Position numbers and translations under genes: made by a program. Below are positions 43,345 to 51,320 of a stretch of DNA of 64,000 bases, one piece after another. The stretch's first letter is position 1, and every line of letters begins with the position of its first letter. The DNA comes from Bacillus sp. es.036 (lineage in GTDB: Bacteria > Bacillota > Bacilli > Bacillales > Guptibacillaceae), in contig NZ_PDIZ01000001.1 in the NCBI RefSeq assembly GCF_002563635.1, forward strand, positions 2,790,001 to 2,854,000, given 5' to 3'. The notes under the pieces were generated by a model. It saw nothing but the letters and a program-made list of their open reading frames with translations. It had not been told where the DNA came from and searched no databases.

Positions 43345-43761
43345 TTATAATTGTTTTTGCTTCAGGCTTTGGATAATATCACGAATCGTATATTGTTTCA
43401 AGAATGCTGTTAAGTGGTTCTCAGCATCTGTAAAAATATCGCCAAGTACATTTGACAAGTTCGCTCCAACAAGACAGTACTCATTCGAATCAGGGCACCT
43501 TGGTTGAAGTGAACCGATAGAAGTGAGGTTATAGATCTTATCAAGCGTTACTTCTTCCACTCGGCAAGATAACGTAAAACCTCCACCAGCACCTTCTTTT
43601 GAAACGATATATCCGTTTTTCTTGAGTAAACTAAGAATTTTCCTCATACGAACGGGATGGACCGAAGCACTTCCGGCAAGATAATCACTTGTTGCCATCT
43701 GCCCTGGCTTAATTGCGAGTAAAGCCAGACTGTGTACGGCGAGAGTAAAATCACTATTCAT
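43345..43761 (-). CDS. Rrf2 family redox regulator (YwnA-like)
   Basis: A 138-residue Rrf2 protein: winged helix with ATSDYLAGSASVHPVRMRKI and wing SKEGAGGGFTLS, then a dimer helix. Cysteines are at 66, 89 and 96; the CPDSNEYC pair recalls the cluster-binding loop of NsrR/IscR but with only two cysteines there, so thiol switching is as likely as an iron-sulfur cluster. Four genes around it share an inverted-repeat operator, making it the natural candidate for their regulator. Its own promoter lacks the motif. Confidence 0.88.
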   Translation of the reverse strand: MNSDFTLAVHSLALLAIKPGQMATSDYLAGSASVHPVRMRKILSLLKKNGYIVSKEGAGGGFTLSCRVEEVTLDKIYNLTSIGSLQPRCPDSNEYCLVGANLSNVLGDIFTDAENHLTAFLKQYTIRDIIQSLKQKQL

Positions 43762-43831
43762 TTGCAGCGCCTCCCAACACTTTCTTCCACTTCCATCCTA
43801 TCGTATTTCATTTATTGCTGGCAAGAAAATT

Positions 43832-44182
43832 TTAACAGGGAACTACTTCCTCCGACTCATTTCGAAGTTCTTTTAGTTGTGTCGAAAGTTCCATAAACCA
43901 TTCCTTGTCTTTCGTGATCAAGGCAACTTCAATAAGATTTAACAAGAAGGATTCATCCTGCTCTAAATCAGGTTCTTCCAGCTGCGAAATACGATTCTGG
44001 AAAGTTTCAATTACTTTTCCAACAGTTTCTGGATTATCACATTCTAGAACAAATACTTTAATCGTTCCAAGATAATTATTAACAGATTCAACGTAGCCAT
44101 GAATGAGTTCATCATGGACTGACTTTCCTTTTACCCAATCACCTTTTTGGTATTGTGTTTGTTGATGTAGTTGATTCATCAT
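43832..44182 (-). CDS. IDEAL-domain small protein
   Basis: A 116-residue protein. An SH3-like beta part comes first (YQKGDWVKGKSVHDELIHGYVES), and the C-terminal ESFLLNLIEVALITKDKEWFMELSTQL fits the IDEAL domain of Bacillaceae (a short helical protein-interaction module). The role is unknown. AAGGAGG before ATG. Its promoter (TTGACA, 17 bp, TAAAAT) contains the perfect copy of the shared operator. Confidence 0.65.
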   Translation of the reverse strand: MMNQLHQQTQYQKGDWVKGKSVHDELIHGYVESVNNYLGTIKVFVLECDNPETVGKVIETFQNRISQLEEPDLEQDESFLLNLIEVALITKDKEWFMELSTQLKELRNESEEVVPC

Positions 44183-44238
44183 TTTATTACCTCCTTATTT
44201 GGAAGACTAGTTTGTGTTCCAACTGAGTCAAGGTATAG

Positions 44239-44257
44239 TGTAATTTTAAATATTACA
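44239..44257 (-). promoter_or_regulatory. Shared operator, copy 3 (IDEAL gene), perfect inverted repeat
   Basis: TGTAAT-N7-ATTACA. It overlaps a good promoter on the minus strand (-35 TTGACA, -10 TAAAAT, spacing 17), with AACTGTAAT 5 nt after the -35. Confidence 0.65.
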
Positions 44258-44267
44258 GTTCGTTTTG

Positions 44268-45275
44268 TCAAGAAGAGACGCTTTCAGTTAATTGAAATGC
44301 TTCTGCAAGTAGTTTATACGACTTCAGTCGGGCTTGAAAATCATGTGTAATGGTATTAATGATCACTTCATCCGTCTGGTATTGATTAGCCAATTCCTCT
44401 ATTTGCTGTTTCACCTGGGTCGGATTACCTACAATCATTCTTTTTCTGTTTTCCCGAATCCGCTCTTTATCAAACACGGTATATGGAAAGCTTCGTGCTT
44501 CATCAGGGGATGGAAATCCGTCTCCTGATTTCCCTTGTTCAATTAATAAAATCGATAAATCCAAACTAGAAGCAAGATATTCTGCTTCTTCTTCTGTTTC
44601 ACCACAAATGACGAAGATCGCAACGTTTGTTTTAGGCTCCTCGTTAAATTCAGATGGTACAAAACGAGAACGGTATTTGTCAACCACGTTCGCCCCACCA
44701 TATCCATTAATGAAATGCGCAAAGGTAAACGCTAGTCCTCGCTGGGCAGCCATCATTCCACTAGCCCCACTTGACCCTAATAACCACATTTCAGGTGTCG
44801 TACTGCCAAGGGGTGTTGCCCGTACGTTCATTCTCTGTGGGTCTTCCCCATTTAGATAGGCGGCTAACTCATTAACCTGCTCTAAATAGTTGTCCATCCC
44901 CATACTGTTTCCCCCAGCCAGGGCTTTTGTAACATTCGGCATACCTCCTGGGGCACGTCCAAGCCCAATGTCAATGCGGTTTGGATTTAAGGTTTCAAGC
45001 ATTCGAAAGTTTTCCGCTACCTTATACGGACTATAATGTGGTAACAATACACCTCCAGAACCGATCCTCATCTGCTCTGTATTCGCTGCCAGGTGAGAAA
45101 TAAGGACTTCAGGACTAGATCCAGCAAGGCTTTTCGTGCTGTGATGTTCAGATACCCAAAAACGGTGATAGCCTAGCTTTTCTGTTTCTTTGGCAAGTGT
45201 CGTTGTTTCTCTAAGTGCTTCAGTAGGCGTATTGCCTCTTGAAACAGGTGATTGATCAAGTACACTCAATTTCAT
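44268..45275 (-). CDS. Luciferase-like (LLM) flavin-dependent oxidoreductase
   Basis: A 335-residue single-component LLM protein of the group opening LSVLDQSPVSRGNTPTEAL, with FWVSEHHSTKSLAGSSPEVLI, LPHYSPYKVAENFRMLETL and DIGLGRAPGG. Likely an FMN-dependent monooxygenase of unknown substrate. AAAGGAG before ATG. A shared operator copy stands directly upstream, tying it to the nitroreductase regulon. Confidence 0.9.
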   Translation of the reverse strand: MKLSVLDQSPVSRGNTPTEALRETTTLAKETEKLGYHRFWVSEHHSTKSLAGSSPEVLISHLAANTEQMRIGSGGVLLPHYSPYKVAENFRMLETLNPNRIDIGLGRAPGGMPNVTKALAGGNSMGMDNYLEQVNELAAYLNGEDPQRMNVRATPLGSTTPEMWLLGSSGASGMMAAQRGLAFTFAHFINGYGGANVVDKYRSRFVPSEFNEEPKTNVAIFVICGETEEEAEYLASSLDLSILLIEQGKSGDGFPSPDEARSFPYTVFDKERIRENRKRMIVGNPTQVKQQIEELANQYQTDEVIINTITHDFQARLKSYKLLAEAFQLTESVSS

Positions 45276-45293
45276 ATTTCGTCACTCCTTTAA

Positions 45294-45312
45294 TGTAAAA
45301 AATATCATTACA
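45294..45312 (-). promoter_or_regulatory. Shared operator, copy 4 (LLM gene)
   Basis: TGTAAA-N7-ATTACA; same 19-bp architecture as copy 3. TTGATA-like -35 lies 5 nt before AACTGTAAT on the minus strand. Confidence 0.6.
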
Positions 45313-45390
45313 GTTAATCTTATCAAAAGAAAAAAGGTAGACCAATTAATTTGCTTGCCCGTTATTAGTTGTTACCCTTTTTGCAAACAA

Positions 45391-45434
45391 AAAAACGGAC
45401 TGTCACGCCCAAATGGTTACGCCAGTCCGTTTTT
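45391..45434 (-). terminator. Terminator of the DeoR gene
   Basis: Stem AAAAACGGACTG / CAGTCCGTTTTT with a long loop. Confidence 0.8.
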
Positions 45435-45472
45435 AACTAAATAAGCTATATTTGAGGTTGTTACAAAAAAAC

Positions 45473-46234
45473 TTACTCTTCTGCAACAACAAGCTTAACT
45501 TGGTGATTGCGAAGCATTGTTTGAATGTTCTCTTCTGGAAGTTCGTCCGTAATAATCAAATCAATGTCTTCCAGCTGTGCAAATGTAAAAAATTCCGAAC
45601 GGTAAAACTTTGAATTATCAGCAAGAGCGATCACATAGTGAGATTGTTGAATCATCTTTCTTTTCACCATGCCGTCTTCTTCATGAGCAATTGTTAATCC
45701 ATTATCTGATATGCCGATGACACCAATAAAAGCAATGTCGGCATTATACGAGCCGACTTTTTCGACGACTGCAGATCCATAAAGAAAACGATGATCCTTC
45801 TCTAGTTTTCCCCCGAGAAGATGAATATCGAGGTACGCTCCATTTGATAATATATCCGCCTGGTGAATAGAGTTTGTGATAACAGTAGCTTGCTTTTCCA
45901 CAAGAAATTCGGCACATGCTTGAACCGTCGTAGATGCATCAAGAATAACAACGTCTCCCGGATTCACATAGTTTGAAGCCATCTTTCCGATTCGCTGTTT
46001 TTCTTCAGAAACCACTTTCAGCCGATCGTGATAAGACTGGATCTCATGACGTAACTCAGGAAGCACAGCGCCACCCCTTGTCCTCGTGACCGCTCCTTCT
46101 TCTTCTAGCTTTACTAAATCACGTCTAGCCGTATCTCTTGATACGAGAAATAGCTCGCAAATACGTTCTACTGAAATCCGTTCATATTGTTTTAAATAAT
46201 CCAGAATCGCTAGCATTCTTTCTTCTTGATACAT
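45473..46234 (-). CDS. DeoR/GlpR family transcriptional regulator
   Basis: A 253-residue regulator: N-terminal helix-turn-helix ERISVERICELFLVSRDTARRDLVKLEEEG, then the sugar-phosphate-sensing domain (DVVILDASTTVQACAEFL, DIAFIGVIGISDNGLTI). ATG at 46234 is 6 nt after GGGGGTG; an upstream ATG at 46258 is not supported. No sugar gene adjoins; purU is divergent. Palindromes in the shared intergenic region suggest self-control. Confidence 0.9.
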   Translation of the reverse strand: MYQEERMLAILDYLKQYERISVERICELFLVSRDTARRDLVKLEEEGAVTRTRGGAVLPELRHEIQSYHDRLKVVSEEKQRIGKMASNYVNPGDVVILDASTTVQACAEFLVEKQATVITNSIHQADILSNGAYLDIHLLGGKLEKDHRFLYGSAVVEKVGSYNADIAFIGVIGISDNGLTIAHEEDGMVKRKMIQQSHYVIALADNSKFYRSEFFTFAQLEDIDLIITDELPEENIQTMLRNHQVKLVVAEE

Positions 46235-46257
46235 CAGTACACCCCCATTTCCATCCA

Positions 46258-46342
46258 CTTACATTGTAAGTTTTTATAAGTTTATTATCAATAGTAAATA
46301 AGTATTATTAATTATATTTACTCATGAATAAGTAAATGTAAG
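46258..46342. promoter_or_regulatory. Palindrome and related repeats between deoR and purU
   Basis: A perfect 13-bp palindrome CTTACA-T-TGTAAG (46258-46270), with a second copy of the arm (AATGTAAGT) in the opposite sense about 75 bp on, in very AT-rich sequence. Candidate DeoR operators. Confidence 0.45.
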
Positions 46343-46451
46343 TAATAAGTTCTTTTCTCCTCTCTTAATCCCAGCTTCGAAATATCCTTTTGCGCTTTAC
46401 ATCGAAATAATGTATTATTTTAAATATTTACAAGATAACTGGAGGCAAATC

Positions 46452-47318
46452 ATGAAGGAAAACTTAGAAAAAGGCATTTTATTAATTTCCTGTCCGGATA
46501 AAGAAGGAATCGTTGCAGCAGTCTCAACGTTTTTATTTTCAAATGGTGCAAATATTATACACTCTGATCAGCATTCCACTGATCCTGTGCTCGGGCACTT
46601 TTTTATGCGGATTGAATTTAGTCACCCTCACTTGAATCATCAGCTATACGAGTTGAAACAATCTTTTGAAGAAACGGCAAAGCCCTTTGAGATGGAATGG
46701 TCCATTACGGCTTCTTCTAAAAAATCACGCCTCGCTATTTTTGCGACAAAAGAAGACCATTGCTTACAAGAATTACTCTGGCGATGGCAATTAGGGGAAT
46801 TGCATGCAGACATTGCTATGGTCATTAGTAATCACCCCAACTTTAAAGAGCTAACTGAGAACGCGGGTATCCCTTTTTATCACGTACCGGTGACAAAAGA
46901 GTCAAAACCAAAGGCAACCGCCGAGCATGTTCGCCTCCTTGACGAGCACGATGTCGATACGGTTATTCTCGCTAGGTATATGCAAATCATTCCTGAAGAG
47001 CTTATTCACCTCTATCACAACGAAATGATTAATATTCATCACTCCTTTCTCCCAGCCTTTATCGGAGGTAATCCATACCAACAGGCGTTTGATCGAGGAG
47101 TCAAACTGATTGGAGCGACGGCGCATTATGTGAATGCTCAGCTAGATGAGGGCCCAATCATTGAACAGGATATCACTCGGATCACTCACCGCTATAATGT
47201 GACTGATTTAAAAAGACATGGAAAGGATATTGAACGCATTGTGCTCTACCGGGCCGTGAAATGGCACCTTGAAAAGCGCGTGATTGTTCACGGAAACAAA
47301 ACAATCGTCTTTCAATAA
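46452..47318 (+). CDS. purU: Formyltetrahydrofolate deformylase
   Basis: A 288-residue enzyme releasing formate from 10-formyl-tetrahydrofolate. An N-terminal ACT domain (LLISCPDKEGIVAAVSTFL) is followed by the formyl-transferase fold with INIHHSFLPAFIGGNPYQQA, TAHYVNAQLDEGPIIEQD holding the catalytic His and Asp. ATG at 46452 follows GGAGG; the frame is open to 46410 but without a ribosome site. Formate feeds purine synthesis and keeps folate pools balanced. Confidence 0.93.
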   Translation: MKENLEKGILLISCPDKEGIVAAVSTFLFSNGANIIHSDQHSTDPVLGHFFMRIEFSHPHLNHQLYELKQSFEETAKPFEMEWSITASSKKSRLAIFATKEDHCLQELLWRWQLGELHADIAMVISNHPNFKELTENAGIPFYHVPVTKESKPKATAEHVRLLDEHDVDTVILARYMQIIPEELIHLYHNEMINIHHSFLPAFIGGNPYQQAFDRGVKLIGATAHYVNAQLDEGPIIEQDITRITHRYNVTDLKRHGKDIERIVLYRAVKWHLEKRVIVHGNKTIVFQ

Positions 47319-47330
47319 GCTTCCAAAAGA

Positions 47331-47354
47331 AAAAGCACCCCATTCGGGTGCTTT
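47331..47354. terminator. Bidirectional terminator
   Basis: Stem AAAGCACCC / GGGTGCTTT after purU. Confidence 0.85.
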
Positions 47355-47361
47355 GCTTATT

Positions 47362-47448
47362 TTAGTAAGCCCATACTGCGCCAACGATAATCAAAAGAAT
47401 GAACAATACAACGATTAGCGCGAAGCCTTGACCATAACCGTAACTCAT
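47362..47448 (-). CDS. YjcZ-type mini-protein (28 residues)
   Basis: MSYGYGQGFALIVVLFILLI followed by IVGAVWAY: a Gly/Tyr-rich head and one membrane helix, as in the YjcZ family of small sporulation proteins. GGGAGGG precedes the ATG. Its hydrophobic core repeats that of the next gene, so the two are duplicates. Confidence 0.8.
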   Translation of the reverse strand: MSYGYGQGFALIVVLFILLIIVGAVWAY

Positions 47449-47486
47449 GCGTATCCCTCCCTTCATGTTAATTTAACAAGAAAGGT

Positions 47487-47669
47487 TTAGTAGCCACATC
47501 CGCCGTAACCGCCGTAGCCACCTTTTCCGTAACCACCACATTGACCGCCGTAATTAGCTCCGCCAACTGCAGCAGCTCCAACGATAATCAAAAGAATGAA
47601 CAATACAACGATTAACGCAAAGCCTTTACCGTAGCCTCCGCCACGTACTTGCTCTTTTCCACCACTCAT
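47487..47669 (-). CDS. YjcZ-type protein with Gly/Tyr/Cys-rich tail
   Basis: A 60-residue YjcZ-like protein. The core GKGFALIVVLFILLIIVGAA matches the neighbouring mini-protein, and a Gly-Tyr-Cys tail (GGYGKGGYGGYGGCGY) follows. Such tails occur in spore-coat-associated peptides. AAAGGGGG stands before ATG. Probably made during sporulation under a mother-cell sigma factor; no clear promoter seen. Confidence 0.8.
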   Translation of the reverse strand: MSGGKEQVRGGGYGKGFALIVVLFILLIIVGAAAVGGANYGGQCGGYGKGGYGGYGGCGY

Positions 47670-47782
47670 TAGAAAACCCCCTTTCCTGGAAGGTTACTAA
47701 CACTATATGTCGCAAAGGAAAGGAAGGATTAGGCTGGTGTCCATAGTTCTGTAGAAATATCATTTCAACTTATCTGTCACGT

Positions 47783-47860
47783 TCAAATAATGCCTGCTAC
47801 AGCTAGTAAAATAATCACAAGAAGAATGAAAAGGATAAGAAACAAAATCAATTCATCCAT
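47783..47860 (-). CDS. Hydrophobic 25-residue peptide
   Basis: MDELILFLILFILLVIILLA then VAGII, with a GGGGGGAT ribosome site 6 nt before the ATG. It is almost wholly a membrane helix and resembles the YjcZ core. It lies upstream of the two YjcZ genes on the same strand; likely another member of the set. Confidence 0.6.
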   Translation of the reverse strand: MDELILFLILFILLVIILLAVAGII

Positions 47861-47943
47861 TGAGATCCCCCCGAAATCGGTCATTTACTATTTTATGTCA
47901 CGCTGGGCACCTAGGTGAATGAAACCTTACTGACGCAAAAAAA

Positions 47944-47969
47944 GAAGCCTCTTCCGAAGAAGAGGCTTC
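47944..47969 (-). terminator. Terminator of the flavodoxin-like gene
   Basis: Stem GAAGCCTCTTC / GAAGAGGCTTC followed by TTTTTTTG on the minus strand. Confidence 0.85.
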
Positions 47970-47977
47970 CTGAATGT

Positions 47978-48595
47978 TTATTCCATTGTATTCCCTTTCG
48001 CAGGAATCGGGTTTTCATTAAAATTACGCGCAAAATGAATTAAATTATAAGCCATTGTTTTGGCATGACCTGTCGAAAAATCATTTTTCTGTCCATTCGC
48101 TTCGATATAGGAATCGCCTGGTCCAGCTTCTCCCACCCAATAGGCATCCACATTTGGTGGTACTGTTATGCCGATGTGAGAAAACCCATATAGGATTGAA
48201 GCGGCAGCGTGTTTAGCACCATCTTCATTACCTGTAATCACAACGCCGCCTACCTTATTATAATAGAGGGACTGGCCTTTCTCGTTTGTTAAGCTACTTC
48301 CTCCGTATAAGCGTTCAATGGCAAGTGTCGCAATGCTACTTTTTTCACCTAGCCAGAGAGGTGTTCCTACTATAAGAATATCAGCAACCTTCACCTTTTC
48401 AAAAATCGCCGGCCACTCATCTCCATGACCTTCATCATCCGAAACTCCGTAAGCGATCTTATAATCAGCTAACCGAATACTTTCAGACTCAATTCCTTCT
48501 TGTTGAAAAATCGCTTCCGCTTCCTTGTAGAGAGCATCCGTATTTGATGCCGTTTCACTTGTTTTAAGGGAACAATTTAAAAATAATGCTTTCAT
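47978..48595 (-). CDS. NAD(P)H-dependent FMN reductase / flavodoxin-like
   Basis: A 205-residue flavodoxin-fold protein: LFLNCSLKTSETASNTD is the phosphate loop, VADILIVGTPLWLGEKSSIA and GGVVITGNEDGAKHAAASI flavin-contact motifs. Probably an NADPH-dependent FMN reductase or quinone reductase. Good ribosome site. Monocistronic. Confidence 0.87.
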   Translation of the reverse strand: MKALFLNCSLKTSETASNTDALYKEAEAIFQQEGIESESIRLADYKIAYGVSDDEGHGDEWPAIFEKVKVADILIVGTPLWLGEKSSIATLAIERLYGGSSLTNEKGQSLYYNKVGGVVITGNEDGAKHAAASILYGFSHIGITVPPNVDAYWVGEAGPGDSYIEANGQKNDFSTGHAKTMAYNLIHFARNFNENPIPAKGNTME

Positions 48596-48676
48596 CTTCT
48601 AACTCCTCTCCAACCTATGGTTATTCCTACCATCTTTTTACCTCTTCTAGAATTATTTAAACAAATCGTTATGCAA

Positions 48677-48707
48677 AAAACACTTGAACGAAACTTCAAG
48701 TGTTTTT
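48677..48707 (-). terminator. Terminator of the EthD-like gene
   Basis: Stem AAAACACTTGAA / TTCAAGTGTTTT. Confidence 0.82.
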
Positions 48708-48714
48708 TTTACTT

Positions 48715-49017
48715 TTATTCTGTTATAAGCAATTGCGGTGGCTCATTTAAAAACTTCATCATGTTTTGGCCATCTTCCGATACTTTTGCCCATGCCGGTG
48801 ACTGCATGGCGTCTTCCAACTGCTCTTTGGATTCAAACGCAATCGTTGCAGTTAAGAAATACTTTTTATCGGTGTTCATTGCAGCTGTAACGTAATTCAC
48901 TTCTGCGTGAGTGACATTAGGAACATCTTTTACTAAAGCCATATGATTCTTTTCATAATAGCTCTTAAATTCTTCTACGTGTTTCGGTTCCTCATAAAGG
49001 ACAACAATTTTAGCCAA
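48715..49017 (-). CDS. EthD-domain small protein
   Basis: A 100-residue dimeric alpha-beta barrel type protein: KIVVLYEEPKHVEEFKSYYEKNHMALVKDVP is the EthD head, then FLTATIAFESKEQLEDAMQSPAW. Related proteins take part in ether breakdown or polyketide handling, but most are of unknown role. TTG start after GGAG. Monocistronic. Confidence 0.83.
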   Translation of the reverse strand: MAKIVVLYEEPKHVEEFKSYYEKNHMALVKDVPNVTHAEVNYVTAAMNTDKKYFLTATIAFESKEQLEDAMQSPAWAKVSEDGQNMMKFLNEPPQLLITE

Positions 49018-49099
49018 GATTCATCGCTCCATTCATTTCATTTCTTATACCATAAGCTAAGTTGAGCTGATTAGAAAGTAATATGCACTTGGTGTTCAC

Positions 49100-49780
49100 T
49101 CATTTCTTTTTACGGCTAGCCGCTACTTTACCAGTAATAATAAATAGAACAATGATGATACTTGTCCAAAGAAAACGGGTTTGATATTCGTCCAAATTAG
49201 CAACGTCATGTCCAACAATCGTGTAAAGGATCGTTCCAGGAATTTGTCCAAGAGCCGTCGCTACAAAAAAAGAGCGAAACGAAATCTGACTAAGCCCTGC
49301 AAGAAAGCTTATAAAATCAAACGAAACAATTGGAATCAATCTTGCGACAAAAATTAAAAAGAAACCGTTTTTTCCGCTGTACCGATTTGCTTGATGTAGG
49401 AGATGATTCTGTTTCGTAACTTTCTCAACAAAGCCAGCACCTAGAAGTCTTGCGAGCCAGAACATCACAATGGCAGCTGCCATTCCTCCTGTCCAGCTGA
49501 TTAAGAACCCAAATGGAATGCCAAATGCAAGCCCATTTGCTGCGGTAATTACGAATGAAGGCAGCGGCGCCAGTATGCCCTGAGCAATCATTAACGCTAT
49601 GCTAATGATCGGTGCCCACACTCCCAAAGAGCGAAAGTAATCAGCTAGGAGAGAAAGTGATTCAAGTGAAAGCATGGAGCGAACTCTCGCCAACCACGGT
49701 GGATTGATTAGAAAGATCATTAAGATTGTAAGTAAAAGGGCTATTCCTATCCATAGGAAAGGATTTACGGACTTTTTCAT
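49100..49780 (-). CDS. TVP38/TMEM64 (DedA-like) membrane protein
   Basis: A 226-residue SNARE-associated-type membrane protein. The core PSFVITAANGLAFGIPFGFLISWTGGM and FVARLIPIVSFDFISFLAGLSQISFRSF carry the family's G-rich and FVARLIP motifs. The family scrambles or moves membrane lipids. Good ribosome site. It is divergent from mpfA. Confidence 0.88.
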   Translation of the reverse strand: MKKSVNPFLWIGIALLLTILMIFLINPPWLARVRSMLSLESLSLLADYFRSLGVWAPIISIALMIAQGILAPLPSFVITAANGLAFGIPFGFLISWTGGMAAAIVMFWLARLLGAGFVEKVTKQNHLLHQANRYSGKNGFFLIFVARLIPIVSFDFISFLAGLSQISFRSFFVATALGQIPGTILYTIVGHDVANLDEYQTRFLWTSIIIVLFIITGKVAASRKKK

Positions 49781-49950
49781 AAATAACTCCTCTTTTGAAA
49801 AAACTATAGCATATATGCTCTTAACAAGAATGTTCCATTGACGAAATCAAGTGACAATCATATCCATTGAGTATGCTGTAAGAAAAATAATAGTTGTTTT
49901 ACGTTCCCCCAAAAAAGGAAAGCATCGATATAATAAGACAACTATTACAT

Positions 49951-49988
49951 AGGAGGTGAACCCTTACAACTCTGTAAGGGCCTTATTG
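49951..49988 (+). promoter_or_regulatory. Shine-Dalgarno separated from start by a perfect hairpin
   Basis: AGGAGGTG (49951-49958) is 27 nt before the TTG start at 49986. Between them lies a perfect 8-bp stem CCCTTACA / TGTAAGGG (49961-49968 and 49973-49980) with loop ACTC. If the hairpin forms, the effective spacing shrinks to 7 nt (AA plus CCTTA), the ideal value. No other start codon with a ribosome site exists. Confidence 0.65.
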
Positions 49989-51272
49989 GAACTAATTAAA
50001 GTAATTGCTGTTCTATTGTTAATCGTCTTAACGGCATTTTTCGTAGCATCTGAATTTGCCATCGTGAAAATTCGAAGGACAAGAATAGATGCGCTCGCAA
50101 GCGAAGGGAATAAAAAGGCAAAATCGGTTCAAAAAGTATTAGGTAACTTGGATGGCTATCTTTCAGCCTGTCAGCTAGGAATCACAATTACTGCACTTGC
50201 TTTAGGTTGGCTCGGAGAAGAAACCGTGGAGCAGCTTTTGCACCCGCTGTTTGAGGTCATCAATTTACCTGACTCCATTGCTACACCAGTTACCATAGCG
50301 CTAGCTTTTGCGATTATTACGTTTCTTCACGTTGTTCTTGGTGAGCTTGCTCCGAAAACTTTTGCCATTCAGAAAGCAGAAAGTGTTAGTTTACTTCTTG
50401 CTGGACCACTTATCTGGTTCTACCGTATCATGTACCCATTTATTTGGGCATTGAATGGCTCAGCTCGTGGTATCGTAAGGTTATTCGGACTTAAATCAGC
50501 GAATGAGCATGAACAAGCCCACTCTGAAGATGAGCTTCGCCTCATTTTATCCGAAAGCTACAAAAGTGGGGAAATTAATAAATCCGAGATGGAATTCGTG
50601 AATAATATCTTTGAATTTGATGAGCGGATGGCTAGAGAAATCATGATCCCAAGAACAGAAATGACATGTCTCTTTTTAGATAATACAACGGAAGAAAACC
50701 TTGAGATCATGAAAAACGGTAAGTATACACGCTATCCTGTTGCAGATGGAGATAAAGATAAAATCATTGGCGTCGTCAACATTAAAGAAATTTTAACACA
50801 GTATAAATGGGGTGAAGAGCTTTTACTGAGAGAATACATTCACCCGATTAATCACGTTATTGAGACAGCTCATATCAAAACACTTTTAGCCAACATGCAA
50901 AAGAGCCATAATCATATTGCCATTGTTGTGGATGAGTACGGAGGTACGGCAGGACTCGTCACTGTTGAGGATATTCTTGAAGAAATCGTTGGTGAGATTC
51001 AAGATGAATTTGATTTTGATGAAAAGCTTCCCATTCGTGAAACAGAAAATGGCCAAACGATCGTTGATGGAAAAGCACTCATTAGTGATATTAACGAATT
51101 GCTTGGCACATCAATTGACCATACAGATGTGGATACAATTGGTGGTTGGATCCTTACGCATGACATTGAACCTAAACAGGGAACCTCGTTTACAGTAGAT
51201 AACTATCAGTTCACAGTTCTAGAAGTAGACGGACATCAAATCAAAGAACTTGAAATAAAGCAAAAATCATAA
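49986..51272 (+). CDS. mpfA: CNNM/CorC-type Mg2+ exporter, MpfA-like
   Basis: A 428-residue membrane protein: DUF21 domain to about 180 (LTAFFVASEFAIVKIRRTRID, YLSACQLGITITALALGWLGEETVE, VLGELAPKTFAIQKAE), paired CBS domains (MIPRTEMTCLFLDN, IVVDEYGGTAGLVTVEDILEEIVGEI), and a CorC_HlyC transporter-associated domain. B. subtilis MpfA exports Mg2+. The TTG at 49986 yields the family's normal start MELIKVIAVLL; an earlier GTG at 49956 lies inside the ribosome site. Translation seems to need the hairpin described separately. Confidence 0.88.
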   Translation: MELIKVIAVLLLIVLTAFFVASEFAIVKIRRTRIDALASEGNKKAKSVQKVLGNLDGYLSACQLGITITALALGWLGEETVEQLLHPLFEVINLPDSIATPVTIALAFAIITFLHVVLGELAPKTFAIQKAESVSLLLAGPLIWFYRIMYPFIWALNGSARGIVRLFGLKSANEHEQAHSEDELRLILSESYKSGEINKSEMEFVNNIFEFDERMAREIMIPRTEMTCLFLDNTTEENLEIMKNGKYTRYPVADGDKDKIIGVVNIKEILTQYKWGEELLLREYIHPINHVIETAHIKTLLANMQKSHNHIAIVVDEYGGTAGLVTVEDILEEIVGEIQDEFDFDEKLPIRETENGQTIVDGKALISDINELLGTSIDHTDVDTIGGWILTHDIEPKQGTSFTVDNYQFTVLEVDGHQIKELEIKQKS

Positions 51273-51276
51273 ATAA

Positions 51277-51317
51277 AAAAAGCTGTCTCGATGTGAACCA
51301 CATCAAGACAGCTTTTT
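51277..51317. terminator. Bidirectional terminator
   Basis: Stem AAAAGCTGTCT / AGACAGCTTTT with inner GATGTG / CATC pairing, between converging genes. Confidence 0.87.
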
Positions 51318-51320
51318 CGC

